In this document: positions 44,944-57,278 of the stretch, in pieces
How the letters are laid out: each line of letters begins with the position of its first letter
Position numbering within the stretch: position 1 is the stretch's first letter
Source: Adiantum capillus-veneris
Lineage: Eukaryota > Streptophyta > Polypodiopsida > Polypodiales > Pteridaceae
Length of the DNA: 64,000 nt
Reading direction: 5' to 3'
NCBI GenBank assembly: GCA_014529385.2
Contig: CM043959.1
Coordinates: 14,323,809 to 14,387,808 of the forward strand
The notes under the pieces: generated by a model
Database searches by the model: none
The model's input: only the letters and a program-made list of their open reading frames with translations
Told to the model about the DNA's origin: nothing
Program-made: the position numbers and the translations under genes

Positions 44944-46898
44944 TGTAACATTTAATGGTCTAGTAATTTGTGTGTAGCAGAAAATAACATAGACATAGTG
45001 AGCATTTCATTAAGAATAGATTCTTGATGAGCATAGCAAGAGTGCTTGGGTGGAGAGAGAAAGAAAAGCATAACACCTAGTTAGATAGGCATGAACAATA
45101 CTTCAAAAAGAGAGAGAAATTAAGTTATTGACAACAGTTGAGGACTGGATTTACATGGAGCCGGTCCTCCCTCCAAAAGGCTTTGTATTATAGGTTTCCC
45201 CCATTAAGGGAGACATTTTACAATACAATACTTTGTGTCCCTTCAATAACTTGCTAGTGCAATAAAGATGGAAGCTTCAAGCACCAAGCTTACACTTGAA
45301 AAGCACAACATCAATTCCCTCACAGTGTGAGACCCAAGACCTCACACACCTTCAAAGATGGTGAGAGCTAGCGGGGTATGAGAGTAGATCTAGAGGAAGA
45401 AGAAGTATTTCTCCTCACATAATCACTCTTAATAGCTTAGCATAGCTTAGTAACTAGGATGGTAGAGGAGATGATCATGCATTGAAGCTTGGCCCTTGGT
45501 TGGGCTTGCATCCCAAAGCCAAGAGTTGTTGGTGTATGCCTCCCTTCTCAAAAGCTTGGAGAAGATGATGAGCTTTCCATTAAAGCTTGGAGAAGGAGAG
45601 AGAGTTCTTTGCTCCACACATGAGTTGTGTGAGTGTGCGTGTGTGTGATAATGCCTATGCAAATTCAGCCCCCTCTCTCTCTTGGTCGACCCCTCTTGCT
45701 ATTTCCTCATGTTGGCATCCCATTGGCCCCTGTAAAGCTTAGCCAATCATAAATTAGAAGCATAATTGCTAGTCTTGTGACATGTGTCTCCCTTTCCACT
45801 TTTGTGAGAGCTTTAGGTATTTAAATAATTCAATTAAACTCTCATTGGACCTCTTAGTCTTCTGGCCAATAAGAATCAGGCAAGCCATTGGGCTGTTGAA
45901 TGCTCATTGGACCCTTGGTAGACTATCCAATAGTCTTCTAGAGATCTTAATTTCTATTGGTTCTTTTATCAAGTGTTTTTAAATGAATTAAACTAAAGCT
46001 TGAGGTGATAAATGAATGGCCTGAACCAAGGAATCTACATGAGCTACAAAGTTTTATTGGAATGTGCTCATACCATAGAAGATTCATTGCAGGCCATGTC
46101 ATAGCATTCTCTAAATTTCTCTGCAACTCCGCTTCCCTTTGTTTAGCTGTCTCAATCTCTACTTCCTTTGCCTTGGACCTTTCTTTTATCTTGCTGAGCA
46201 ATTCATGCACCATGTGCATGTCTTTTTCATCATCATCTGTCAACTCTAAAGCTCTTTCCGCCACCACCTCCACTGGCTTTGGCTCTTCTAGTATTTTCGG
46301 TTCGTCCAGTTTCTCTTCACTTTCTTTTTTACTCTTGTATTTTTCTCCATCCCTCTCCGTTCATCTTGTTTTTGGTCCACCTCTATGGCCATTCAATAGG
46401 ATTTGAATGCAGTTTGGGGGCAACTGGACTGGCTAAGAACCTGACATGTGTCCACTATGTCCTTTGTGTAAAGGGAAGCCTTGAGTGTGTGTGTGTGTGT
46501 GTGAGTGTATTCTCTCATCACTTCTCTCTCTTCCCCTACCTTTAGGGCTCGCTCCCTCTCATCTAGGGATATGTGAAGACTTTATGGTCTTCACAAAAGT
46601 GTCCAATTCGGCTAAGCTTGACCATTTGGACTTTATCTTTGAATTTTGGAACCTTAGCATTTTGGAAGTCTTAATGGGCTAAACCCTAAGGTCTTTGAAG
46701 CACCATTCATGCACATTTCTCTTTTGCAGATGGTCCACCCTTTGGACCCCTATTTTCCTTCCTTTGGATCCCTATTGTGACCTGTCTGCCAGCCTAACCA
46801 ATATTCAAGCTTTTTCTCCCCTGGTACTTCCCCGTATTAAATGATCAGTTTAACATGAGAAAATCATTTAGGAGAATTAGATATTAGTTATTATGACA
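44944..46898 (-). repeat. Gypsy A 3' LTR (left), carrying a foreign insert
   Basis: 1955 bp. Matches the right LTR throughout except for an insert at about 45996-46374 and a much shorter TG tract near 45638-45650. Confidence 0.9.
45996..46374. mobile_element. Chimeric insert in the LTR: RT piece (+) joined to a coiled-coil piece (-)
   Basis: Positions 45996-46093 read on the plus strand KLEVINEWPEPRNLHELQSF then IGMCSYHRRFIA, a gypsy RT-connection segment closely similar to gypsy A's own KLEVIKGWPNPRNRHELLSF but in opposite orientation. Positions 46094-46374 read on the minus strand as a charged coil (EPKPVEVVAERALELTDDDE; ELLSKIKERSKAKEVEIETA). The right LTR has only about 35 bp at this site. 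No TIRs or duplications seen. This suggests a reverse-transcription template-switch product. Confidence 0.75.
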
Positions 46899-47179
46899 TT
46901 ACCTCTCTCTTGAAATCATAGTCGTCCTTGACTATGAGGTAGAGAAGATAAAGCCTAGTCATTAGTCCTCTTTCTAGCGGGTAGAGGATCCCTATTTTAC
47001 CCTACGACAACGTTCCACAAGGGATGACTAATCCATTTGGTGCTTGAGAGCCTAAGATGCCGCAAGCATGTCTGTGCAATAGTCCTATCAATCTTCCATA
47101 GTAGAGTGACAAGCTCTACTTGGTGTTCGACCATAGTACCTTTTCGCCAACTTAGCATAGTACTTTTGGTGTCCCGCAG

Positions 47180-49885
47180 GATTCCGTCCCGTCGTGTACC
47201 TTAATCGAGCCTTGGGAAACTTAAGCAAGACCCAATCATTTTCTTGAAGGCTTGAGCTCTTCTGTGCTTATTAGCAGCAACCTTTTGCCTTTGTTGTGAG
47301 ATAGAGATAGCATCCTTAATCTTTTGGAAAGATTCTTTTAGGTCTCGACTATACTCATCTGCAGCGAAGATCTTTCCATGTACCTTAAGTAGCAGGGGAC
47401 TTTTGGATCTTCCCTCAATTACCTCGAAAGGTGCTTTTCTTGTGGAAGTATGTACAATGTTATTGTAAGCATACTCCACTAAGAGTAAGTACTTCTCCCA
47501 TTGGGATCTTTGATCTACTTCTGTTACATAGGCTTTTAGTAGATCAAGAATTGTTAGGTTAGCTATTTCACTTTGGCCATCCGTTTGGGGATTATAGCCG
47601 AAGAGAATTTTATCCTTGTACCTAGATTCTCAAAGAGACCCTTCCAGAAATTACTGGTCATTCTAGGATCTCTATCCGACACTATGGACATTGGCAAGCC
47701 GTGGTACTTGAAGATTTGTGATATAAAGAGGGTTGCCATTTGATGGGCTTTGATAGTCTTTTTGATAGGTATGAAATGTGCTTGTTTGCTAAACCTGTCT
47801 ACTATTGCCCATATTCCTGTATTCCCATGGATAGACTTAGGCAATCCAAAGATAAAATCCATGCATATGCTCTCCCATGGTGAATTAGGGATTGGCAAAG
47901 GTTGAAGCAATCAAGGTTGCTTCCCTCTATCAAACTTTGTTTTTGGCATACCACACATTTTGAAACATACTCTTGTATGTTTTCTTTCATGGTAGGCCAA
48001 CAGAAATATGTTTCTATCCCTTTTAGGGTAGACTGAATCCCTCTATGCCCCGCATAAGGAGGAGCATGAGATTCATCCATCACTTTCTCACGTAGTGAGC
48101 TAGTTACGCATAGCCAATTGCCATAGAGAAGATAACCATCTTGTAGGGTAAATGGTTCTTCTTTCTTCCCTAGTGCAAGGGCTGAAATCACATCTCTAAA
48201 ATCTGGATCAATAGCGTACTCATCTATCATGGAAGATAGATCATTGTGAGTTGCTATGGAAACCACATTCACTCTCGGTCTTCTTGAGAGTGCATCGGCT
48301 ACTTGATTATGCTTGCCAGCAATGTGAACAATATGAAAATGAAATTGTGAAAGGAAATGTGCCCACCTCATTTATTTGTCGAAGAGCTTGGTCTACGTCA
48401 TGAAGTACTTAAGGCTCTAGTGATCCGTCCGTGCTGAATGAAAGGAGTCCCCAATAAATAGTGCTTCCACGAGTCTAGAGCATGTAGAACTGCTAAGAGT
48501 TCCTTCTCATATATGCCTAGAGCTTGCTCAACAGGGTCGAGCCTTCAACTTTCGTAGGCTATGGTGTGCCCTTCTTGGAGCAAAACAGCTCCAAGGCAAT
48601 CACCACAAGCGTCGCATTGGACCTCAAATGGCTTTGAGAGATTCGGAAGTGTAAGCACATGTTGAGAGAATAAGCTTTTCTTTAAGCTTTTCGAAAGCAT
48701 TGTTCTCCTTGGTGGACCATATATACCTAACGTTTTTCTTTGTTAGGTCATGTAATGGTCCTGCGATTTGTGAGAACTTTTCTATGAAGCGTCTATAGTA
48801 TGCACACATACCTCTAAAGCTTAATAGTTCATGTCGATTCCTTGGATTAGGCCATCCTTTTATTACCTCTAGCTTTGATGGATCCATTTGGATTCCATCT
48901 TGAGAGATAATGTGACCTAAATACTGAATCTCTTGTAAGAAAAAGTCATCTTTCTTTCGCTTAATATAAAGTTTATTCTCTCGTAAAACTTGAAATATTA
49001 CCTGGAGGTGTTGCTTGTGTTCGTCTAATGAGTTAGAGTAGATGATTATATCATCAAAGAACACTCCAGTAAAGGCTTGGTGACGCCTGAATAGCTTCTC
49101 CATCAAGCGGCTAAATGTGGCTGGTGCATTGGTCAAGCCCAAAGGCATGACAATGTACTCGTAAAGACCAAACGTAGTGCAAAATGCAGTCTTTACAATG
49201 TCTTGATCTACCACCCTTATTTGATAATAGCCACTTTTTAGGTCAATCCTACTGAATTAAGTCGACCTTTGTAGCTTATCAAATAGGTCTTCTACCCGTG
49301 GAACGGGAAACCTATTTTTGATAGTGATCCTATTTAGTGCTCTATAGTCGACATTCATACGATATGTGCCGTCTTTCTTTTGCACTAATAAAACCAGTGA
49401 ACAAAATGGAGATGAGCTAGGCCTAACCGTGCCTTTCTCAACCAACTCATGCACTTGCCGCATAATCTCCTCTTGTTGAGCTTGGGAAACTCTATAAGGA
49501 GGTTTATTAGGCGGTGAACTTCTTGGAAGAAGTTCAATTGCATGGTCATCATTGCCTCGTTTAGGAGGTAGTTCACAAGGGATGTCGTCAATAAAAACAT
49601 CTTGAAATCCCTTGAGAAAATTGGATAACTCTAATTCCTTTTGACTGTTTATATTTTCTTTTGCTAAAGCATTAGGTTCATTTTGAGAATCTTGAACAAA
49701 AATCATATACACAGAAATAGAGCTCTTTATTGACTTATTGAAAGCTTGCTTATGTACAAGAGGTATGGTACTACCCAACTCCTTAGCATCTATGTACATA
49801 TCTTTTTCCCTGAACCTAAAGTAGATTTGCCTTTCAGGGAATTTAACATTGGCAGCCATGCGATGAAACCATGGTGCCCCTAGGA
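47180..49885 (-). pseudogene. Gypsy A pol: protease end, RT, RNase H, integrase
   Basis: Begins with the tail of protease (HEDVILGAPWFHRMAANVKF). RT has [60 protein letters not shown] and GVFFDDIIIYSNSLDEHKQH at about 49060, then LEVIKGWPNPRNRHELLSFR. RNase H ends HIAGKHNQVADALSRRP. Integrase: H2C2 [17 protein letters not shown]...CVVCQK, core WESICMDFIFGLPKSIHGNT and AIVDRFSKQAHFIPI, DRDPRMTSNFWKGLFENLGT, end [20 protein letters not shown]. No chromodomain visible after it. Breaks at about 49257, 48620, 48400 and 47560. Confidence 0.92.
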
Positions 49886-51143
49886 TTACATCCTCGTGCT
49901 TGAGAGGAGAGATATGGTGTGTGGCCTTTGGGAGTTAACATACTCCGCCATATCCTCAGTTAAACCCACAAAAAATTGTTGTTTTTGCTCTCCAAAATCC
50001 ATCTTTTTGAAGACAATGGCTTTGAGATGTACGTCCCAAAACTTGTCTACATATTTGTGGATAGATTCATAGGGAGAGAGCTTCAAGCTTCGCCTTTCGG
50101 TGAGTACTTTGTCTTTGGCATCGGTAACCAAAAACTGCTTCATGATGGAAGCTCTTAAAGCTTTCCATGTTCGTGGAGCTTCATTGTTTGCACGTAGGCT
50201 AGACCACCATTGCCTGGCAGACTTTTGAAAATGCATAGCTACATGGCATAGCTTAGAGGACTCCGTGAAGCCCTGATCTCCAAACGCCGCATCAAGTTGT
50301 TGGATGAAGGCCAAGACTTTGTCCGTAGCACCAAAGGTGCCATCGTAGGTAAGAAAGGAGATGTTCTTTCATCCCTCTTTGAACTTTTTGAGCTTGGATG
50401 ACCTCTTCCACATGGCATAGGATTTCCTATGGCCTCTTCTTTTAGGTGGTTCAAGAGCTGCACCATCACTTTCTTCAGAAGAGGAAGAGTATGAGGAGGA
50501 TGGAGAAGACGGTGACCTCTTTCTCGCTTTTTCTTCCCTTGTTCCTCCTTGTCTGCACCATCACTTTCTTCACAAGAGGAAGAGGATGAAGAAGATGGAT
50601 AAGAGGCTGACCTCTTTCTTGCCTTTTTCTTCTCTTGTTTTCTCTCATCCCTCTTTGATTATGGTGTAGGAGAGTGTGCGATGGTCTTCTCCGTTTAGGG
50701 GTTGTTGGAGAGCGTTTTGCCCGCCGTCTTCGTGGAGCCATCTCCGCCGAGGTGGCAGGAGACTCACTTCTTTCTCATTCTTTCGATGGGGGCTCTACCA
50801 TTGAAACTTGAGTTCTCCGTTGGGAAGGAGATGCATCGTCAAGTAGTAGATTTTTGAGTCCTTCGTACAAATCCTCTTCTTCTTCCCTTATCATAAACAT
50901 GCCTCTTTTGGACGTCTCACAAGGAGGCTTCCTAGGTACTCTCTCTTCTTGGTGGCGAGTTTGGAGAATCCCATGAGTGCGTAGCTGCCATTACACTTCA
51001 ATTTGGAGGGATGGATTGCCCATGGCTTGTTGAAGCCTGGTAACAAGGTAATTAACAAGCATAGGGACATCATTAGTAACCTGTTCATTAGCAAAATCAA
51101 AGCTATCAACATTAATTTCACTATCTTTACTATTGTCAACCAT
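49886..51143 (-). pseudogene. Gypsy A gag, C-terminal zinc knuckle deleted
   Basis: The ATG at 51143 opens MVDNSKDSEINVDSFDFANE. An in-frame stop comes after LQIEV, a basic/Ser-rich middle follows with further stops, then the gag core at 50310-49900: MAFIQQLDAAFGDQGFTESS, KLCHVAMHFQKSARQWWSSL, TWKALRASIMKQFLV and KYVDKFWDVHLKAIVFKKMD. Directly after AEYVNSQRPHTIS the sequence is already the protease tail in another frame, so the knuckle and the catalytic D-S/T-G part are deleted. Confidence 0.88.
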
Positions 51144-51543
51144 TCTAACACATGTTAGGTGTAAAATTTTAAGTGTACTTTGGCACTTTAAGCCCTAGTT
51201 GCTACTCCTCTTAACCCTTTAGAAAAGCACTCAAGCTCATGTACTCGTGGCTCGAATATCATTAATTGCAAGGAATAGAAGAGAGGGTCTTTCACCACCA
51301 AAACAACACCGTCTCCTGTCAAGCTCCTAATAGTTCAATAGTGGTTAAGCCGTAGGCAAGCCCCATAGGACTCCACTATTAAGACCATAGCTCTCGACAG
51401 TGATGCCCCCTTATCTGCACGAAGCATGCGCACTGCAAGGCTGAAAAATCCCTATTCTACTTACTCAATTGCAATTAATAATACCAACCATTTATAGTCA
51501 GCTTGAGGACCTCTCTTCTTGAGCAAGAAAACAGAAACCTTGT

Positions 51544-51555
51544 GCTCTGATACCA
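51544..51555 (-). other. Primer-binding site of gypsy A
   Basis: In sense TGGTATCAGAGC, one base inside the right LTR. Confidence 0.92.
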
Positions 51556-51556
51556 A

Positions 51557-52231
51557 TGTAACATTTAATGGTCTAGTAACTTGTGTGTAGCGAAAAATAA
51601 CATAGACATAGTGAGCATTTCATTAAGAATAGATTCCTAATGAGCATAGCAAGAGTGCTTGGATGGAGAGAGCAAAGAAATATTAACACCTAGTTAGATA
51701 GGCATGAACAATACTTCAAAAAGAGAGAGAAATTAAGCTATTGACAACAGTTGAGGACCGGAATTACATGGAGCCAGTCCCCCCTCCAAAAGGCTTTGTA
51801 TTATAGGTTTCCCCCCATCAAGGGAGACATTTTACAATACAATACTTTGTGTTCCTTCAATAACTTGTTGGTGCAATGAATATGGAAGCTTCAAGAACCA
51901 AGCTTACACTTGAAAAGCACAACATCAATTCCCTCACGATCTCAGACCCAAGACCTCACATGCCTTCGAAGATGGTAAGAGCTAGCGGGGTATGAGAGTA
52001 GATCTAGAGGAAGAAGAAGTATTTATCCTCACATAATCACGCTTAATAGTAGAGCTTAGTAATTAGCATGGTAGAGGAGATGAGCATGCATTGAAGCTTG
52101 GCTCTTGGTTGGATTTGCATCACAAAGACAAGAGTTGTTGGTGCCTCCCTTCTCAAAAGCTTGGAGAAGATGATGAGATTTCCATTAAAGCTTGGAGAAG
52201 GAGAGAGAGTTCTTTGCTCCACACATGAGTT

Positions 52232-52293
<62 letters not shown>

Positions 52294-53177
52294 TAATGCC
52301 TATGCAAATTCAGTTCCCTTTCTCTCTTGGTCGACCCCTCTTGCTATTTCCTCATGCTGGCATCCCATTGGCCCCCCTAAAGCTTAGCCAATCATAAATT
52401 AGAAGCGTAATTGCTAGTCTTGTGACATGTGGCCCCCTTTCCCCTTTTGTGAGAGCGTTAGGTATTTAAATAATTCAATTAAACTCTCATTGGAACTCTT
52501 AGTCTTCTGGCCAATAGGAATCAGGCAAGCTATTGGGCTGCTGAATGCTCATTGGACCCCTTGGTAGACTGTCCAATAGTCTTCTAGAGAGATTAATTTA
52601 TATTGGTTCTTTTATCAAGTGTTTTTAAACGAATTAAACTAGATTTACTCTAGCCTAATTCTCATTAGTCCAACTCTATGGCCATCCAATAGGATTTGAA
52701 TGCACTTTGGGGGCAACTGGGCTAGGAACCTGACATGTGCCCACTATGCCCTTTGTGTAAAGGGAAGCCTTGAGTGTGTGTGTGTGTGTGTATTCTGTCA
52801 CCTCTTCTCTCTCTTCCCCTACCTTTAGGGCTCGCCCTCTCTCATCTAGGGTTATGTGAAGACTTTATGGTCTTCACAAAAGCATCCAATTCTACTAAGC
52901 TTGACCATTTGGACTTTACCTTTGAATTTGAAACCTTAGCATTTTGGAAGTCTTAATGGGCTAACCCCTAAGGTCTTTGAAGCACCATTCATGCACATAT
53001 CTCTTTTGCAAATGGCCCCCCTTTGGATCCCTATCCTCCCTCCTTTGGATCCCTACTATGACTGGTCTGCCAGCCTAACCAATATTCTAGCTTTTTCTCC
53101 CCTAGTACTTCCCCATATTAAATGATCAGTTTACATGAGAAATCATTGAGGAGAATTAGATATTAGTTACTATGACA
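51557..53177 (-). repeat. Gypsy A 5' LTR (right)
   Basis: 1621 bp, TG...CA. In sense a TATAATACAAAG box lies near 51800. It contains a 55-bp TG tract (52238-52292) that is only about 14 bp in the twin LTR, and a second one at 52773-52791. Confidence 0.93.
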
Positions 53178-53246
53178 ATCTTAGTATCGAGCCCATGATA
53201 GGTACCATGTTTATGATGTACATCATGACCTCCTATTGACATCATA

Positions 53247-53281
<35 letters not shown>

Positions 53282-53898
53282 GACACATATCACCTAGGCA
53301 AGCGATAACGCATCATGAGGGGGCTACCGAGTTGAACTATTCCTCACGGGGAGGATGTACATCATGTAACAAGCATCATTATGCGTGAAGGCGGAGAGAT
53401 GGGATTGTAAAGAAAGGCCAACTGGGCATTGAAAAATGATGTAGAGAACTAACGCGCAGGGTTAAATAAGTGTTTTCAAAATTTCTTAGTTAAGGAGATA
53501 ATACTCCGCATTCAAGTCCCAAAATGTGAAGCAATCTGTCCTTGGATAAGATCGCTATCCCCTCATCAATGGAGGGTTGGTTCATGCCAAGTTAGTGTAG
53601 TGACTCCATCCTTGCATGGGAGAATCATCCTATAAAGCTTATCATGCTCATAATAGAGCCACTGTACGACACATTTTTGGAAAAAAATGATGCTAAACAT
53701 AAAAACTACAAATTGGTGTGGGAAATAAAGAGATAAGGAGAGGGAAATGGTGAAGGAACTTATAGGTTACTAGCATATGGCGAGATAAACAGAATGTGTC
53801 TGAGAAGCATTGCTAGTGTTGCTGATTGGTCCACCATGTAGAGAAGGATAGAGAAATAGAAAGAGATAGAAAGAGCCAAGGCATTGTTGTCAAGATAA

Positions 53899-53930
<32 letters not shown>
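53178..53930. repeat. Dispersed repeat R1, copy B, right part
   Basis: Starts with ATCTTAGTATCGAGCCCATG, continuing copy A from 41253 onward. It contains an additional TG tract at about 53251-53281 not in copy A. Confidence 0.88.

Positions 53931-53987
<57 letters not shown>
53901..53987. repeat. (GT)n(GA)n compound microsatellite
   Basis: About 30 bp GT followed by about 56 bp GA, at the place where copy A of the repeat also ends in a TG tract. Frames reading SLSLS/THTHT are artefacts. Confidence 0.95.
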
Positions 53988-53989
<2 letters not shown>

Positions 53990-53990
<1 letters not shown>

Positions 53991-55936
53991 ATGGAGAGAG
54001 TTGAGCCTAACAAGAATAAGCAAGCTTTTCTTTGGGAATGACAGTTGCAAGGGGCCTTGGAGGTTCACTGGTAACAATAAGGGGATGTCATTTGTCTGTA
54101 TTACATGTCCTTTCTGCTTTTAGTTACACAACCATTCTTTGTAAATTGTACCTTCTCTCCTTTGCATATTCCCCCCTTTCTTACAAACATGTGTTTTTAT
54201 ATAATAAGCCTCAATGAATCCCTAAGGCTAGTTGACAATAGTACATGTAGCTTGGAAATCATCAATGGCCTATAGTCTTTATGTGTTATCCAAGCAAATG
54301 CATACACATGGAGGTTTGGATGTAGATTACAAATGTTGTCGTTTTGCTGAGATGGACTCATACTTGTCTATTCAAAATGTGCATTGTTGTGAGTATTTAT
54401 GCTTTATGCGGTACACATTGTAAGAATATAATCTTGTCCATCTCAGGGTTGTATGAAAATCTTGATATAAGTTGCTCCTATTTTGAAGTAATGTAAGTGT
54501 GTCTTAGTTCACCCTCAATCTACATCTTGTTGGTGCATTTGATCTCAATGATTGATTTTCTCTCCAATGTATCCATAGTTTGGCTTTTGGCTAGTGAGAG
54601 GAGGTGTTGGGTGCAAGCCAGTAGGATAATTGGTTACCACTTTCATATAATTTTCACATGTGATACATCAATGTAGTACCTTGTTTGTTTTCTTAAGAAT
54701 TTTGGTTCATCCAAAATGAGCTCAATTTCAAGCCCCCCTTCAACACCTTCATTTTGATACAATAGTCAAGATTGTCAACATCATAAATTGGGTAATCCCC
54801 TCACATCCAAGGGCCCTCATGCCATTAGCTGCTTAGATTCTCATATCTATGATGAACTCATTCTCTTTAGTGGTCACCTAAAGGGTCCTTTTTTATCCTG
54901 TTGACTTGCTTTAGAGAACAAGAGCTAGTGGAGGCAATAGAAAATCTTTGAATTTTTTGGCAGAATGTGGATGTGGATTTGTGTATCAAATCTATGCCAT
55001 TCAAATCTGTTAAAAGTTCAAATTGTAGGTCCCATGATAGATCTAAGACTAACTTCTATTTGAAATGCAACACATTCTATTGAAAGCTCTCCAACTGAAA
55101 ACCTCTTGTTTAAAGCTATGGGATCACCTTGCATCGTATTCATAGAGACCTTCCTGCCCTCTTCATGGTCTCCCTCTATTGCAACTCCCCACTTAGATTT
55201 GATCAATGAGGGTGACATAAGCAACATGCCTTTCTCCCTCATCTACTCTATCTTTTGACATGGAAGTAGTTCTTTGATATGTTTGTAGTAGTTGTGATTT
55301 GGACTAGCATATTAGCTAGGATGAGTTGGATGTGCTCATGGTTGATCCCTTGTTAGATTATGTTAATCAGATGTTGATGGAGGAGGGCACTAATTCCACA
55401 CATGCATCGTCATGTCAAAGAGTCTTATTGCACTATTGAGAGTGGCTTGTACAACATTAATGGAGGAGGGAACTAATGCCGCACATGCATCGTGATGTTA
55501 AAGAGTCTTATTGCAACATTGCGAGTGGCTTGTACAACATTATCGGTGATATTTTGTCCCTTGAGTCTCCTCTTTGAGTTCTTTTTGTTTTGATGTCTCA
55601 CATAGAAAAGCTTTATCTCAAGATGCTAGCATCCATGAGAGCCATCCTTTGCATCCATCCAATAAAATCAGCCATCATGATCTACATCTTGATATAATAA
55701 AATTCTACATTGGGGTCAACAACATCTCAAGAGGTGTCACACAGCTTTGTTCTTGATTTTGGTGTCTTTGAGTGAGCTTGATGTAGGAGAGAGCAACAAC
55801 TTTATGTGAAATAGTTCATAATCTAGAGATAGCTCATGTCCATCAATGTAGTACTATCATTGGAGCCATTAGTGACCTTAGCTATAACAATTTTAAAAAA
55901 GTACAAACCTATAAAGGAGGATATTTGTAGCTTTAA
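53990..55936. other. Gene-free sequence with an 83-bp tandem duplication
   Basis: No recognisable coding region. Two units of about 83 bp (55374-55456, 55457-55540) start 'atggaggaggg(c/a)actaat' and include 'agagtcttattgca' and 'gagtggcttgtacaacatta'. The sequence up to 55936 contains only short unrecognised frames. Confidence 0.6.
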
Positions 55937-57274
55937 CACTAGAATGGTAACCTAACAGGACATAAAAGTGTCCTTTCAGGGTTTTGGGAAAAAATTCCAA
56001 AACCATAGTAGATCCACTCATTTTGAAAAATCCTTTCATGAGCTTATATTTCAATAACTACTACATATGGGAAAAATGAGAAACTTGTAATTTTTCTCAT
56101 CTCTTGGTCACTACAAGCCTCCAAAGTTGATGGACCAGTGCATTTTGCCCAAAACAGCAATTTCTTACGGTTGATTGCATATAAATAAGAGTGGAGATTT
56201 TTGTAGGACATGAGATAAAATGCCCTGTTAACTTCAATGGGTTGGTGACCAAAACATATGGTTGCTTTTACCTCACTTTTTTTTTTTTGGGCAAAAAAAA
56301 AGGTACAAAAAAGTTGCATTTTTGCCATTCTACGGACCTATCATCAAAGTTTCTATAGTCACGCTCAATACAGATACTATATACATGTTTTCTTAGTTTC
56401 CTTTGGGCCTTTGGATTCAAAAGGAGCCATGGAGCATGTCAAAAGGATAATGGATCTCTTACAATTGGAACCTTGGGGGCAATGATAAAGTGCTAAATAC
56501 AGCAAACATGAAAAAATTGGGTTTAGCATTATGACCTCTAGAAACCCATAGAAACTACTCAATATCTAGCCAAGTTTGTAGTCTATGATTAGATATGGTC
56601 ACTACCTACAAAATACACACAATTGGCCTAAGAAACTAGCAATATTGAGAAAGTTATACTTGCTACTCTAAAATGTATCGTATTCTTCAGAAATAAAAAA
56701 ATTCAACCATCATTATATACTATGATATATAGCATATTAGGTCCCCCAAAACTCAAGGAATATTAGATTTATGTTATCCATTACACTTACGCAATCAAAA
56801 TTGAATTTAGATATCAAGAAAGCCACCAAAAAAATCATAAAAGTGCTAATTTTGGCCAAAAAACAGGATTATGCAATTCTTGTAAATTGGTCATAACTTT
56901 CAATTTTAACACTTAGCTCTCCCTACAAGCATCAAACATGTTCAGAACTATGAAGGCCTAACCTCTAGCCATCTAAACCTCACAAACATGAAGTTTAGAG
57001 TGGTATAGTTGCCAAAAATTGAAAAAAAGCCAAAAACAAGACCCGTTTTTTCACACAGTTTAGGTTCAAAAATGTTGTGCAAGAGTAAGGTAAATGGTGA
57101 GATCGATACTCAAAAAAAAATGCTAAGTTTTTTTTCAGCTCATAAGGCAATTTTGTGGATATATAGCACCTAGAAATTCATTTTCATACTCTTCAAATAA
57201 TTCAAGCAAAATGGTCACTTAACAGGACACAAAAGTGTCCAAGGACATAAAAGTGTCTTGTTACCATTCTAGTG
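55937..57274. mobile_element. Non-autonomous DNA transposon, piggyBac-like (TTAA-flanked)
   Basis: A perfect 15-bp terminal inverted repeat CACTAGAATGGTAAC (55937-55951; inverted 57260-57274) is flanked on both sides by TTAA (55933-55936, 57275-57278). Subterminal near-palindromes GGACATAAAAGTGTCC and GGACACAAAAGTGTCC lie at about 55958 and 57225, plus a third copy at 57243. The interior is AT-rich with no transposase. TTAA duplication with a CMCT-type end is the pattern of piggyBac; another superfamily with a 4-bp duplication is possible. Confidence 0.65.
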
Positions 57275-57278
57275 TTAA

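Larger units (their letters stand above)
44944..53177 (-). mobile_element. Ty3/gypsy element A, complete ends, non-autonomous
   Basis: 8.2 kb with both LTRs (44944-46898 and 51557-53177), ends TGTAACATTT...TTATGACA, perfect 5-bp target duplication ATCTT (44939-44943, 53178-53182), initiator-Met primer site 51544-51555 and polypurine tract AAGAGAGAGGTAA before the 3' LTR. Sense order is gag, protease end, RT, RNase H, integrase. The uninterrupted target exists in copy A of repeat R1. The element lacks the zinc knuckle and protease active site and has several stops. Confidence 0.95.

Noticed and set aside
46083-46330. Coiled-coil minus frame as a host gene exon
   Set aside because: It lies within an LTR in a block absent from the twin LTR and is fused to an RT scrap; no splice borders tie it to a gene.
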